A stretch of DNA of 64,000 nt, taken from contig NZ_CP023694.1 of NCBI RefSeq assembly GCF_008705135.1, forward strand, positions 806,001 to 870,000, written 5' to 3'. Every line of letters starts with the position of its first letter. Position 1 is the first letter of the stretch. This DNA is from Streptomyces coeruleorubidus (lineage in GTDB: Bacteria; Actinomycetota; Actinomycetes; Streptomycetales; Streptomycetaceae). Positions 43,158 through 52,027 of this stretch are shown one piece after another. A program made the position numbers and the translations under genes. Under the pieces are notes generated by a model. It worked only from the letters and a program-made list of their open reading frames with translations, did not search any database and was not told the DNA's origin.

Positions 43158-46100
43158 ATGAGTGATCTGCACCGACCCGTGCATCCCGTCCGTCTGGTCA
43201 CGGCTTCGGCTCTGTTCGACGGGCATGACGCGTCGATCAACATCATGCGGCGCATCTTCCAGTCCCAGGGCGCCGAGGTGATCCACCTCGGACACAACCG
43301 GTCGGTGCGGGAGGTCGTGGACGCCGCTCTGGAGGAGGACGCCCACGGTGTCGCCGTCTCGTCGTACCAGGGCGGGCACGTGGAGTACTTCGAGTACCTG
43401 GTCGAGTCGCTGCGCGAGCGGGGAGCCGACCACATCCGTGTGGTGGGCGGCGGAGGCGGCGTCATCGTGCCCGAGGAGATCGCCCGGCTGCTCGGCAGCG
43501 GGGTGACCATCTTCTCGCCCGAGGACGGGCAGCGGATGGGCCTGGCCGGGATGGTCAACTCTGTCGTGAAGGACTGCGACTTCGACCTCTGGGACGGCAA
43601 GCCGACCGACGCGTCCGCCGTGCTGGCCGGTGACCGGTTCGCGATCGCCCGCGCCATCACCGGCGCGGAACTGGGCAAGCTGCCCCCCGATTTCCTGGAG
43701 CGGCTGCGGGCCGCCGCCGCGGCGCGGGTCATGCCGGTGCTCGGCATCACCGGCACGGGCGGCTCGGGCAAGTCGTCACTGACGGACGAGCTGGTGCGCC
43801 GGTTCCGCCTCGACCAGCAGGACAAGCTGAGGATCGCCGTGATCGCGGTCGACCCGACCCGCCGCCGCGGCGGCGGAGCACTGCTCGGCGACCGGATCCG
43901 CATGAACTCCCTGGACGGGAACCGGGTCTTCTTCCGCAGCCTGGCCACCCGTGGCAGTCGCGAGCTGCCCGAGCACCTGACCGACGTCATCGACGTGGTC
44001 AAGGCCGCCGGGTTCGACCTGGTGATCGTGGAGACGCCGGGCATCGGCCAGGGCGACGCGGCGATCGTGCCGTTCGTCGACACCTCGCTGTATGTGATGA
44101 CACCGGAGTTCGGTGCCGCCTCGCAGCTGGAGAAGATCGACATGCTCGACTTCGCCGACGTCGTGGCGATCAACAAGTTCGAGCGGCGCGGCGCGCAGGA
44201 CGCGCTGCGTGACGTGGGCCGCCAACTGGTCCGCAACCGCGAGGCGTTCGGCATGCGGCCCGAGGACATGCCGGTGTACGGCACGTCGGCGGCGACGTTC
44301 AACGACGACGGTGTCACCGCGCTCTACCAGCACCTGAAAACGGGCCTGGCGGAGAAGGGCCTGCCGCTGTCCGAGGGCGCGCTGGCACCGGTCGGGGTAC
44401 GCCACTCCTCCGGCATCCGGCAGGTGGTCCCCGCAGGCCGGGTGCGCTACCTCGCCGAGATCACCGAGACGGTCCGCGCGTACCACGCCGAGACCGAGCG
44501 ACTGGCCGAGGCGGCCAGGCGGCTGCAGCGCCTGGAAGCGGTCCGGGACGAGCTCGTCGAGGCCGGCTCCGACGCGGCGAACGTGGACTCACTGCTCGAC
44601 GACGCCCGTAAGCAGCTCCCGCACCAGATCACGGAGCAGATCGGGAACTGGCCCGCCGTCATCGCCTCCTACTCCGGGGACGAGCAGGTGGTGAAGGTCC
44701 GGGACAGGGAGATCCGCACCAAGCTGACCCGCGAGTCCCTGTCCGGCAACAAGGTCCCGCGCGTCGCCCTGCCCCGCTTCACCGACCACGGGGAGCTGGT
44801 GCGGTTCTGGCGCGGGGAGAACCTGCCCGGCTACTTCCCTTTCACAGCAGGCGTGTTCCCCTTCAAGCGCGACGGCGAGGACCCGGCGCGGATGTTCGCC
44901 GGTGAGGGCGATCCGTTCCGCACGAACCGGCGCTTCAAGCTGCTCTCCGAGGGCCAGCCGGCCACCCGCCTGTCCACGGCCTTCGACTCGGTCACCCTCT
45001 ACGGCCGCGACCCGGACGAACGCCCCGACATCTACGGCAAGGTCGGCACCTCCGGGGTGTCGGTGGCCACGCTCGCGGACATGAAGGCCCTCTACGACGG
45101 CTTCGACCTGACGTCACCCACGACCTCGGTCTCCATGACCATCAACGGCCCCGCGCCGACGATCCTGGCGTTCTTCCTCAACACCGCCATCGACCAGCAG
45201 ACGGAGAAGTTCCGAGCCGCCGAGGGCCGTGACCCGTCCCCCGAGGAGGCGGAGGAGCTGCGGGCCCACGCGCTCGCGAGCGTGCGCGGCACGGTGCAGG
45301 CCGACATCCTCAAGGAGGACCAAGGCCAGAACACCTGCCTGTTCTCCACCGAGTTCTCCCTGCGGATGATGGCCGACATCCAGGAGTGGTTCATCGCCCA
45401 CAAGGTCCGCAACTTCTACTCCGTGTCCATCTCCGGCTACCACATCGCCGAAGCCGGCGCGAACCCCATCAGCCAGCTCGCCTTCACCCTCGCCAACGGC
45501 TTCACCTACGTCGAGGCCTACCTCGCCCGGGGCATGCACATAGACGACTTCGCCCCGAACCTGTCGTTCTTCTTCTCCAACGGCATGGACCCCGAGTACT
45601 CCGTCCTCGGCCGGGTCGCACGCCGTGTCTGGGCCGTCGCGATGAAGGAGAAGTACGGGGCCAACGAACGCAGTCAGAAGCTGAAGTACCACGTCCAGAC
45701 CTCCGGACGCTCCCTGCACGCCCAGGAGATGGACTTCAACGACATCCGCACCACCCTCCAGGCCCTCACGGCCATCTACGACAACGCGAACTCGCTGCAC
45801 ACCAACGCCTACGACGAGGCCGTCACCACCCCGTCCGAGGAGTCGGTGCGGCGGGCGCTGGCGATCCAGCTCGTCATCAACCGCGAGTGGGGCCTGGCGA
45901 TGAACGAGAACCCCCTCCAGGGCTCGTTCATCATCGACGACCTCACGGACCTGGTGGAGGAGGCCGTACTCCAGGAGTTCGAGCGGATCAGCGAGCGCGG
46001 TGGCGTACTGGGCGCGATGGAGACCGGCTACCAGCGGGGCCGTATCCAGGACGAGTCGATGCTGTACGAGCAGCGCAAGCACGACGGCACCCTGCCCATC

Positions 46101-46385
46101 ATCGGCGTCAACACCTTCCTCCGCCCCGGCGGCGACAGCCGGCCTCAGGAGCTGGAACTCGCCCGGGCCACCGAGGAGGAGAAGCAGTCCCAGCTGGAGC
46201 GCGTGCGGGACTTCCACACCGGCCACCGCGACCGGGCCCACGACGCCCTGACCGCTCTCAAGAACGCGGCGACGAACGGCGACAACGTCTTCGCCGTCCT
46301 CATGGACGCCACCCGGGTCTGCTCCCTCCAGCAGATCACCGAGGCCTTCTTCGAGGTGGGCGGACAGTACCGCCGCAACGTCTGA
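43158..46385 (+). CDS. icmF: fused isobutyryl-CoA mutase (IcmF) with built-in GTPase chaperone
   Basis: 1075 residues, all three expected parts in order: a cobalamin-binding domain at the N-terminus (DGHDASINIMRRI with the cobalt-ligand His23), a MeaI/ArgK-like G-protein domain with P-loop GTGGSGKSS (199-207) followed by VDPTRRRGGG and VIVETPGIGQGDAAI, and the substrate-binding TIM barrel of acyl-CoA mutases (about 560-1075; TSVSMTINGPAPTILAFFLN, VSISGYHIAEAGANPISQLA). Known IcmF proteins interconvert isobutyryl-CoA and n-butyryl-CoA and, more slowly, pivalyl-CoA and isovaleryl-CoA. The chain must load adenosylcobalamin with GTP use. The start follows GGGAAGG; the longer open frame upstream overlaps the reductase and was rejected. 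Confidence 0.93.
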   Translation: MSDLHRPVHPVRLVTASALFDGHDASINIMRRIFQSQGAEVIHLGHNRSVREVVDAALEEDAHGVAVSSYQGGHVEYFEYLVESLRERGADHIRVVGGGGGVIVPEEIARLLGSGVTIFSPEDGQRMGLAGMVNSVVKDCDFDLWDGKPTDASAVLAGDRFAIARAITGAELGKLPPDFLERLRAAAAARVMPVLGITGTGGSGKSSLTDELVRRFRLDQQDKLRIAVIAVDPTRRRGGGALLGDRIRMNSLDGNRVFFRSLATRGSRELPEHLTDVIDVVKAAGFDLVIVETPGIGQGDAAIVPFVDTSLYVMTPEFGAASQLEKIDMLDFADVVAINKFERRGAQDALRDVGRQLVRNREAFGMRPEDMPVYGTSAATFNDDGVTALYQHLKTGLAEKGLPLSEGALAPVGVRHSSGIRQVVPAGRVRYLAEITETVRAYHAETERLAEAARRLQRLEAVRDELVEAGSDAANVDSLLDDARKQLPHQITEQIGNWPAVIASYSGDEQVVKVRDREIRTKLTRESLSGNKVPRVALPRFTDHGELVRFWRGENLPGYFPFTAGVFPFKRDGEDPARMFAGEGDPFRTNRRFKLLSEGQPATRLSTAFDSVTLYGRDPDERPDIYGKVGTSGVSVATLADMKALYDGFDLTSPTTSVSMTINGPAPTILAFFLNTAIDQQTEKFRAAEGRDPSPEEAEELRAHALASVRGTVQADILKEDQGQNTCLFSTEFSLRMMADIQEWFIAHKVRNFYSVSISGYHIAEAGANPISQLAFTLANGFTYVEAYLARGMHIDDFAPNLSFFFSNGMDPEYSVLGRVARRVWAVAMKEKYGANERSQKLKYHVQTSGRSLHAQEMDFNDIRTTLQALTAIYDNANSLHTNAYDEAVTTPSEESVRRALAIQLVINREWGLAMNENPLQGSFIIDDLTDLVEEAVLQEFERISERGGVLGAMETGYQRGRIQDESMLYEQRKHDGTLPIIGVNTFLRPGGDSRPQELELARATEEEKQSQLERVRDFHTGHRDRAHDALTALKNAATNGDNVFAVLMDATRVCSLQQITEAFFEVGGQYRRNV

Positions 46386-46396
46386 CCCAGCCCCCG

Positions 46397-46420
46397 TAGG
46401 GCGTGTTCGTAAAGTCCCGG
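46397..46420. mobile_element. solo end of the MITE family found at 6844
   Basis: TAGGGCGTGTTCGTAAAGTC and the following CCGG match the right end of the element at 6844-7024 with one C/T difference over 23 bases. No opposite end is found in the next few hundred bases. It lies in the 72-bp gap between icmF and the hydroxyacyl-CoA dehydrogenase, so it is a decayed or partially deleted copy. Confidence 0.7.
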
Positions 46421-46457
46421 AAGCCACCCCGCAGCGACTCAGCAGATAGGACCTCAG

Positions 46458-47318
46458 ATGGATCCCGTTACTCGTCTCGGCGTGGTCGGATGCGGCCTCA
46501 TGGGCTCCGGCATCGCCGAAGTCGCGGCCCGCGGCGGCATCGACGTCCGAGTCGCCGAGGCCACGCCGGACGCGCTGGAGTCAGGCCGCCGCCGGCTCAC
46601 CGCCTCGCTCGACCGAGGCGTACGGCGCGGCAAGCTCAGCGAGGAGCAGCGGGACCAGGCCCTCGCCAGGCTTTCCTTCACCCACGACCTCAGCGACCTG
46701 GCCGACCGCCAGTTCGTCGTCGAGGCGGTCGCCGAGAACCGCGACATCAAGACGGATGTCCTGCGCACCCTCGACAAGGTGGTCGAAGACCCCGCGGCGG
46801 TCCTGGCCACCAACACCTCATCGATCCCCATCGTCGATCTCGCCGTCGTCACCGAGCGGCCCGCACAGGTCATCGGCATGCACTTCTTCAACCCCGTGCC
46901 CGTGCAGCAGCTGGTGGAGCTCATTCCCGCCCTCACCACCAGCGCGGACACCGTGCGCCGCACCCGCGGCTTCGCCGAGCAGCTGGGCAAACAGGCCATC
47001 CAGGCGCCCGACCGCTCCGGCTTCGTCGTCAACGCCCTCCTGGTGCCCTACCTGCTCAGCGCGGTACGGATGGTGGAGTCGGGCGCCGCGCAGCCGGAGG
47101 ACATCGACCGGGGCATGGAACTCGGATGCGCCCACCCCATGGGGCCGTTGCGGCTGCTCGACCTCATCGGCCTCGACACCGCCCAGGCCGTGGCCGAGTC
47201 GATGTACGAGGAGTTCAAGGAGCCGCTGTACGCCCCACCGGCCCTCCTGCGCCGCATGGTCGCCGCGGGCCACCTCGGCCGCAAGAGCGGCCGCGGCTTC
47301 CACGTCTACGACGCCTGA
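46458..47318 (+). CDS. 3-hydroxybutyryl-CoA dehydrogenase family protein
   Basis: 286 residues. NAD loop GVVGCGLMGSGIAEVAARGG, the catalytic His in GMHFFNPVPVQQLVEL, GFVVNALLVPYLLSAVRMVESG and the C-terminal domain DRGMELGCAHPMGPLRLLDLIGLD...MVAAGHLGRKSGRGFHVYD. It oxidises L-3-hydroxyacyl-CoA or reduces 3-ketoacyl-CoA. The n-butyryl-CoA made by icmF would need this step after desaturation and hydration, so the gene fits directly downstream of the mutase. Confidence 0.93.
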   Translation: MDPVTRLGVVGCGLMGSGIAEVAARGGIDVRVAEATPDALESGRRRLTASLDRGVRRGKLSEEQRDQALARLSFTHDLSDLADRQFVVEAVAENRDIKTDVLRTLDKVVEDPAAVLATNTSSIPIVDLAVVTERPAQVIGMHFFNPVPVQQLVELIPALTTSADTVRRTRGFAEQLGKQAIQAPDRSGFVVNALLVPYLLSAVRMVESGAAQPEDIDRGMELGCAHPMGPLRLLDLIGLDTAQAVAESMYEEFKEPLYAPPALLRRMVAAGHLGRKSGRGFHVYDA

Positions 47319-47331
47319 GCGCGTATGCCCG

Positions 47332-47350
47332 CCTGGGGCGAAGCTCCAGG
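47332..47350. terminator. terminator-like hairpin between convergent genes
   Basis: CCTGGGGC, loop GAA, GCTCCAGG: an 8-bp stem with one G-U pair 14 bases after the dehydrogenase stop and just before the convergent NTF2-like gene end. Confidence 0.5.
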
Positions 47351-47362
47351 TGGCGTAACCGT

Positions 47363-47773
47363 CTAGGCACTCATCGCCTCACGTACCAGCGCGGTGTCGA
47401 CGAACTGCTCGAAGCGGACGATGAGCCCGCCGCGTACGACGAAGTGATGGGCGACGCGGACGGCGAGCGGCTTGCCGGTGGCCTTGTTGACGGCCGTGTA
47501 GCGGGCCAGGACGACGACGTTCTCGCCGTCGACGACGTAGGTGTCGTCGTGGGCGGCCCAGTCGTCCCACTCCTTGGCGAGTTCCTCCATGACGTGGGAG
47601 GTGACGCCGCTGGGAGTGCGGTACGTGCCCGCGAGCGGGAAACCGGCCATCTCGGTCCACTCCACGTCGGGGGCGAGGGTGGCGCGCAGAGCCTCCAGGT
47701 CACCGGCGGCGGAGGCCAGGTACTGACGGCGTACGACGTCGGCGGGGGCGGTGGAGGTGGCGAAGTCCGTCAT
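47363..47773 (-). CDS. NTF2-like/SnoaL-type protein
   Basis: 136 residues with the cone-shaped alpha+beta fold wording: VVRRQYLASAAGDLEALRATLAPDVEWTEMAGF, then YVVDGENVVVLARYTAVNKATGKPLAVRVAHHFVVRGGLIVRFEQFVD. The family includes polyketide cyclases, isomerases and simple ligand-binding proteins, and catalytic residues vary. The ATG lies one base from the MBL-hydrolase stop, and both follow the DsbA-like gene, forming a three-gene unit. Confidence 0.85.
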   Translation of the reverse strand: MTDFATSTAPADVVRRQYLASAAGDLEALRATLAPDVEWTEMAGFPLAGTYRTPSGVTSHVMEELAKEWDDWAAHDDTYVVDGENVVVLARYTAVNKATGKPLAVRVAHHFVVRGGLIVRFEQFVDTALVREAMSA

Positions 47774-47774
47774 G

Positions 47775-48581
47775 TCAGCCCCACTTCATCTCGCCCTTGG
47801 CGACCTTGGCGCCGATCTGGGCGGCGATCAGCATGCCGTGGTCCGGGTAGCGCTTCACGAGCGACTCGGTGAGCGCCGCGCCGTCGGCCGCCTTGGCCAG
47901 CTCCTCCTCGAAGGCGAGCAGGTAGTCGCGAGTGGCGGTGATGGCGGAGGCGTCGGCCGCGGTGCCCGGCAGGCGGTGGCCGGGGACGACCAGCTCCGGG
48001 TCGAGGGAGGCCATCTCGTCCAGCAGGTCGATCCAGGCCGCGCGGTCGCCCGGGGTGGCTGTGTCGGCGACCCAGACGTGCTCCTGCTGGAAGAGCAGGA
48101 CACCGCCGAGGACCGCGCGCTGGTCGGCCTGCCACAGGTAGTGGCGGTCGGGCAGACCGGCCGGGCCGCCCTTGAGCTCGAAGCGGTGGCCCTCCAAGGT
48201 GAGGTCACCCGTCAGCGGCTGGAGGCCGACCAGCCGGGTGGGCAGGTTCGGGCCGAGCGCGGCCCAGGCCTTGAGCTTGCCCTCGTACGAGTGCTGGATG
48301 TGCTCGATGACGATCGGGGTGGCGACGAAGACGGCGTCCGGGAAGGCGTCGGCGAGGACCTCCGCGCCGAAGTAGAAGTCGGGGTCGCCGTGACTGACGA
48401 AGACGGTGGTCAGCTTCTTGCCCGAGTCGAGGATCTCGGCGGCCAGCCGGTGGCCGTCGGCGCGGGTGAAGCCGGCGTCCACCAGCAGGGCTTCGGTCTC
48501 GCCGGTGACGAGCGTGGCGGTCTTGTTCTTGCTTCCGGCCGGGAAGTCGAGGTCGAGGACCTTGAAGTCGAGCGTGCTCAT
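47775..48581 (-). CDS. MBL-fold metallohydrolase
   Basis: 268 residues. The usual HxHxDH is reduced to VFVSHGDPDFYFG; a second His lies in VPGHRLPG and Asp in LLVDAGFTRAD. The SHGDPD variant marks a subgroup with one altered metal site; most members are uncharacterised hydrolases. VSHG and PGHR should still bind one or two metals. The gene is in the middle of the DsbA-like/MBL/NTF2 operon, which is probably a stress or detoxification unit. Confidence 0.85.
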   Translation of the reverse strand: MSTLDFKVLDLDFPAGSKNKTATLVTGETEALLVDAGFTRADGHRLAAEILDSGKKLTTVFVSHGDPDFYFGAEVLADAFPDAVFVATPIVIEHIQHSYEGKLKAWAALGPNLPTRLVGLQPLTGDLTLEGHRFELKGGPAGLPDRHYLWQADQRAVLGGVLLFQQEHVWVADTATPGDRAAWIDLLDEMASLDPELVVPGHRLPGTAADASAITATRDYLLAFEEELAKAADGAALTESLVKRYPDHGMLIAAQIGAKVAKGEMKWG

Positions 48582-48625
48582 GTGGAGCCTCCTAGAGGGT
48601 GATGGATGGGGGCAGAAGAAGGAGG

Positions 48626-49243
48626 TCAGGCGGTGGCCAGGGCTGCGAGCCGCTGGTCGACCTCGTCGGCGGTGGCGTGGCCACGGGCCAGGGAGGTGAC
48701 GGCATTGCCGTCCACCGCCAGCAAGGTGGGGAAGCCGCTGACGCCGAGTTCGGCCGCGCGGTGGAAGTCCTCCGCTGCCGCATATGACGCCTCGGGGTCC
48801 TGGAAGGCCGAGATCACGGCATCCACGTCGAGCCCGGCCGCCTCGGCGACCGCACGGTAGGTGGACGCCTCCGACAGGCTGAGGCCGTCGACGTAGAAGG
48901 CGTGCTGGACAGCCGCGGCGAGTTCCGGCGCGCGGTCGGCGGCGGTCCGGCGCAGGGCCGCGACACCGCGGGCGGCGGCCTCGGAGTCCATCACGAACGA
49001 GCCGTCGGCGATCAGCCGCTCGTACGCCTCCCCGAACTCGGCGCCGGTCAGCTCGGCGATGTGGGCATTCGCGCCCCGGACGTGGCCGAACTCCCGGATC
49101 GGCACCCGGCGCGGCCCGGTGAACAGACCGCCGGAGATCACCTCGACCGGCAACCCCGGGTGGCGGGCGACGACCTCGCGCAGCGTGGCGGAGAACCCGT
49201 GCGACCAGCCGCAGTAGGCGTCGAAGACGTAGACGAGCTTCAT
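48626..49243 (-). CDS. DsbA-family (FrnE-like) thioredoxin-fold protein with CGWS motif
   Basis: 205 residues: MKLVYVFDAYCGWSHGFS opens the thioredoxin fold with Cys11 in a CxxS arrangement, lacking the second active-site Cys. The long helical insertion (EFGEAYERLIADGSFVMDSEAAARGVAAL) and the cis-Pro loop GVSGFPTLLAVDG are those of the DsbA/FrnE/HCCA-isomerase group. A CxxS protein can isomerise mixed disulfides or bind glutathione-like thiols but cannot form a disulfide itself. No signal peptide, so cytoplasmic. It is first in its operon, downstream of the CTGAC-TC-GTCAG palindrome. Confidence 0.87.
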   Translation of the reverse strand: MKLVYVFDAYCGWSHGFSATLREVVARHPGLPVEVISGGLFTGPRRVPIREFGHVRGANAHIAELTGAEFGEAYERLIADGSFVMDSEAAARGVAALRRTAADRAPELAAAVQHAFYVDGLSLSEASTYRAVAEAAGLDVDAVISAFQDPEASYAAAEDFHRAAELGVSGFPTLLAVDGNAVTSLARGHATADEVDQRLAALATA

Positions 49244-49305
49244 CGAAGACCTCGGCAGGGATGTGTGCCCGCCGGCTGCGAGCGATTCACCTGAGGAAGC
49301 AGTAA

Positions 49306-49317
49306 CTGACTCGTCAG
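49306..49317. promoter_or_regulatory. palindrome upstream of the DsbA-like operon
   Basis: CTGAC-TC-GTCAG in an AT-rich segment 62 bases before the DsbA-like ATG. The MarR-family gene is immediately upstream on the same strand and is the natural candidate for binding. Confidence 0.45.
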
Positions 49318-49396
49318 ATATTTCCAGGGTCGCGTGAGGTGCGACGCATGGGCGTTGACTGAGGTCATGACACCGGCGGTGCCGTCGGGCCGCAGG

Positions 49397-49891
49397 TCAG
49401 GGCAGCCGGGGCAGCTCGTCTCGAGCCGTATGACTGAGGATCCGCAGATTCTCGGCGAACCGCTCGCGGTCCGCCCCGGGGAGCGGCTCCACGAAGTACC
49501 GCTTGATGTTCTCCAGGTGCACCAAAGACGCGCGTACGACCGTCTCCTCACCCAGCGGCGTCAGCCGCACGAGCTTCCCGCGCCGGTCGCCGGGGGCTTC
49601 CGCGCGCGTCACGTAACCCGCCGACTCCATGCGATCCACCAGCCGGGTGGCACCGCCGGTGGTCAGCACCTGCTCCTGGGCGATGGCCCGCATCGAGAGC
49701 CCCGGCTCGCCCGCCCGGCCGAGGATCAGCAGCACCTCGAAAACCAGATGACTGATGCCGCACTCCACTTCGAGCGCCCGGCCGAGGATGTACTCCAGCC
49801 GGTTGGCCGCCCCCTGCAACCGCCCGAACGCCAGGATGAGCTCGTGGTCGGCGGCCTCCTTCGCCGTCCTGATCTCCGCTTCCTCACCCAC
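49397..49891 (-). CDS. MarR-family transcriptional regulator
   Basis: 164 residues. Winged helix-turn-helix: LSMRAIAQEQVLTTGGATRLVDRMESAGYVTRAEAPGDRRGKLVRLTPLGEE; dimerisation helices at both ends. It precedes, on the same strand, the DsbA-like/MBL/NTF2 unit 154 bp downstream and may repress it. It has no Cys for redox sensing, so a phenolic-type ligand is more likely than a thiol switch. Confidence 0.9.
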   Translation of the reverse strand: MGEEAEIRTAKEAADHELILAFGRLQGAANRLEYILGRALEVECGISHLVFEVLLILGRAGEPGLSMRAIAQEQVLTTGGATRLVDRMESAGYVTRAEAPGDRRGKLVRLTPLGEETVVRASLVHLENIKRYFVEPLPGADRERFAENLRILSHTARDELPRLP

Positions 49892-50021
49892 GACCTCGCC
49901 GCCCCTCTCATCGCCGCCCCGGTACCACCGTACCGATCATGTCGGCAGGGCCGGTCGGGCGCGGCCTGCGGCACGGGACGAGCGGCCGGAACACGGATAG
50001 CCGACGGGAGGAATCCTCAGC

Positions 50022-50531
50022 TCACTCGGACGACCTCAAGCGGAAGGCCGGCCCGGGGACGCTCTCGATGTCCTTCGCTTGCACCGGGTGACCTCGTTCG
50101 CAGCGGACCTGGACGTCGACGCGCGCGCCGCACTCGCGGTGTCGCGCCAGCACCGCCGGTCCCTCCGGGTCGGCGCGGTAACGGTCACCCCACTGCAGCA
50201 GCCCCATCACGGCCGGCACCAGATCCATGCCCTTGGGAGTGATCACATACTTCGGCCGACTCCGCGAACCGGGCTCCTTGTACGTCTCGGTCGCCAGGAT
50301 CCCTTCCTCCACCAGCATCCGAAGCCGCGTCGCCAGAAGGTTACGAGGACAGCCCAGGACACGCTCGAAGTCACTGAACCGGGACGAGCCGTACCACACC
50401 TCACGCAGGATGAGGATGGTCCACTTCTCGCCCACGATCTCAAGAGTCCGCGCGATCGAGCAGTTGGACGTGTCCCGGTCGAGTCGGGGGTCCATGCCGG
50501 TGTCCTGAAGAACTTCGGTCCACGCATCCAT
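50022..50531 (-). CDS. HxlR-family transcriptional regulator
   Basis: 169 residues from ATG 50531 (ATG 50495, also with a good AGGA site, would give 157). The HxlR winged helix: CSIARTLEIVGEKWTILILREVWYGSSRFSDFERVLGCPRNLLATRLRMLVEEGIL. Cys in TSNCSIA is the redox-active position in HypR/QorR-type members; further cysteines in CGARVDVQVRC are near the C-terminus. Its upstream region shares a 20-bp motif with the quinone-oxidoreductase-like gene at 53256, suggesting autoregulation plus control of that gene. Confidence 0.88.
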   Translation of the reverse strand: MDAWTEVLQDTGMDPRLDRDTSNCSIARTLEIVGEKWTILILREVWYGSSRFSDFERVLGCPRNLLATRLRMLVEEGILATETYKEPGSRSRPKYVITPKGMDLVPAVMGLLQWGDRYRADPEGPAVLARHRECGARVDVQVRCERGHPVQAKDIESVPGPAFRLRSSE

Positions 50532-50555
50532 GGGAGCGATCCTAGCCGAGCTTGA

Positions 50556-50575
50556 GTTTAATTTTAGATACTCAG
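50556..50575. promoter_or_regulatory. shared HxlR-type operator, copy 1
   Basis: GTTTAATTTTAGATACTCAG agrees in 17 of 20 positions with the sequence upstream of the reductase gene at 53119-53138. GAGT and ACTC flank the site as inverted half-sites. It lies 25 bases upstream of the HxlR start. Confidence 0.6.
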
Positions 50576-50722
50576 CCATCGGCGAAGAGAGAACGCCCCA
50601 GACGTTCATGCGCTGAGAGTGACGACCGAGCCGCAACGGACGTGCCGCCCGCCCTGACACCCACTACCGCTCAAGGAAGTCGAGGGCTTCCGCCACGAAC
50701 TGCCCGCTGGGGATGCGGTGCG

Positions 50723-51313
50723 TCAGACGCGCTGCCCGGCATCCAGCAGGGCGAGGGCGTTCCTCGCCCCCTGTTCGAGGAGCTCGTTGGCGAGTTGGCT
50801 GTCGGTCAAGGCGCGGGCGAGTTGCAGTGTCCCGGCCATCAGACCGAGGAGGCTGAGCGCCTTCACACGTGCGGAGGCGGGGGCCTCGGGCGCCATGCGG
50901 TCGGCGATGCCGTCGATGAGGATCAGCACGCCGTCGGTGTACGCCTGCCTGGTGGTGTCGGCGCAGCGCCCGATCTCGTCGAGCAGGGCGGCGTTGGGAC
51001 AGCCGTCGCCCATGCTGTCGCGGTGCTGGGGTGACAGGTACCCGCGCACGATCTGCTCGAGTCCGGCACGGCCGGGCGCAGCCCGCGCGACGACGTTCTC
51101 GGCCTGCGCCTTCAACTGGTCGGCGATCGCCGTGGTGACGAGGTCGTCCTTGGATTCGAAGTGAGCGTAGAAGGCCCCGTTGGTCAGCCCCGCGTCCTTC
51201 ATGAGCGTCGAGACCCCGGAGCCGTCGATGCCGTCCTGCTTGAACCGACGGCCGGCCGTCTCGATGATCCGCCGCCGCGTCTCCGCCTTGTGCTCTTTTC
51301 CGTACCGCGCCAC
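50723..51313 (-). CDS. TetR/AcrR-family transcriptional regulator
   Basis: 196 residues: RRRIIETAGRRFKQDGIDGSGVSTLMKDAGLTNGAFYAHFESKDDLVTTAI is the DNA-binding domain. The ligand domain carries YLSPQHRDSMGDGCPNAALLDEIGR, the signature of the TetR group with the C-terminal domain found in AcrR/NemR-like sensors. Cys within GCPNAAL is positioned like the reactive Cys of NemR-type electrophile sensors. A relic of a related protein is at 52689-53033. An imperfect palindrome lies 64 bases upstream of the start. Confidence 0.9.
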   Translation of the reverse strand: MARYGKEHKAETRRRIIETAGRRFKQDGIDGSGVSTLMKDAGLTNGAFYAHFESKDDLVTTAIADQLKAQAENVVARAAPGRAGLEQIVRGYLSPQHRDSMGDGCPNAALLDEIGRCADTTRQAYTDGVLILIDGIADRMAPEAPASARVKALSLLGLMAGTLQLARALTDSQLANELLEQGARNALALLDAGQRV

Positions 51314-51377
51314 AGCGCACGCTCCTTCGCCGGCCGGAAGGACCGGTTGCCCTTCACCGACTTCCCCAGCCTATGGT

Positions 51378-51391
51378 ATTGCGAGCGTAAT
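51378..51391. promoter_or_regulatory. probable TetR operator
   Basis: ATTGCG-AG-CGTAAT, a palindrome with one mismatch in six pairs, extended by further matched positions on both sides, in AT-richer DNA upstream of the TetR gene. Confidence 0.4.
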
Positions 51392-51501
51392 CCAAAGAGT
51401 CGACAGCGGCGACGGTCGACCGACCCACGGGCAGACCGCTCCCCCGCTCAGGTCCCTGTTGTTCCAGCTGTTCCTACGGACCCGGGGACATGCCTGCCGA
51501 G

Positions 51502-52002
51502 TCACACCCGAGTGCCGGGCACCGGGAAGAGCATGCAGCTGCTGGTGGCATGCGCGAGGAGACGGTCCTTCGCGTCGACCAACTGGGCCTGGGCGAGAGC
51601 GGTTTGGCGGCCCTTGTTGACGACCGTGCCGATGGCGCGCACCGGGCCCGTGTCCACGGTGATCGGCCGGAGGAACTTCACGGTCAGATCGAGCGAGGTG
51701 TACGCCACGCCCTGCGGGAGAGTCGACTGGACGGCGCAGCCCGCCGCCGAGTCGAGCAGAGTGGCGAAGACGCCGCCGTGGACGCTGCCGATCGGGTTGT
51801 AGTGCTCCTCGCCCGGTATCAGGGAGAAGACCGCCCTGCCGGGCTCCACCTCGTCCAGGGCGAAGTCGACGGTGTGGCTGATCGGTGCCCTCGGCAGCCG
51901 CCCCGCCTGCACCTCGCGCAGGAAGTCGATGCCTGCCATGCGCCCGGCGGCCTCCGCCGAGATCGCGGGATCGTCCCAGTGATACGTACGCGTTCGCCCC
52001 AC
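51502..52002 (-). CDS. PaaI-type hotdog-fold thioesterase
   Basis: 166 residues with the 4HBT/PaaI core: EEHYNPIGSVHGGVFATLLDSAAGCAVQSTLPQGVAYTSLDLTVKFLRPI. HGGV(F/A) with Asp in LLDSA is the active-site turn. These enzymes hydrolyse aryl- or hydroxyaryl-CoA thioesters and rescue trapped CoA. It is divergent from an HxlR-family gene, with an inverted repeat between them. That is a classic repressor/target layout. Confidence 0.88.
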   Translation of the reverse strand: MGRTRTYHWDDPAISAEAAGRMAGIDFLREVQAGRLPRAPISHTVDFALDEVEPGRAVFSLIPGEEHYNPIGSVHGGVFATLLDSAAGCAVQSTLPQGVAYTSLDLTVKFLRPITVDTGPVRAIGTVVNKGRQTALAQAQLVDAKDRLLAHATSSCMLFPVPGTRV

Positions 52003-52027
52003 GGTCCAGCGCCCTTCCCTCTGACTG

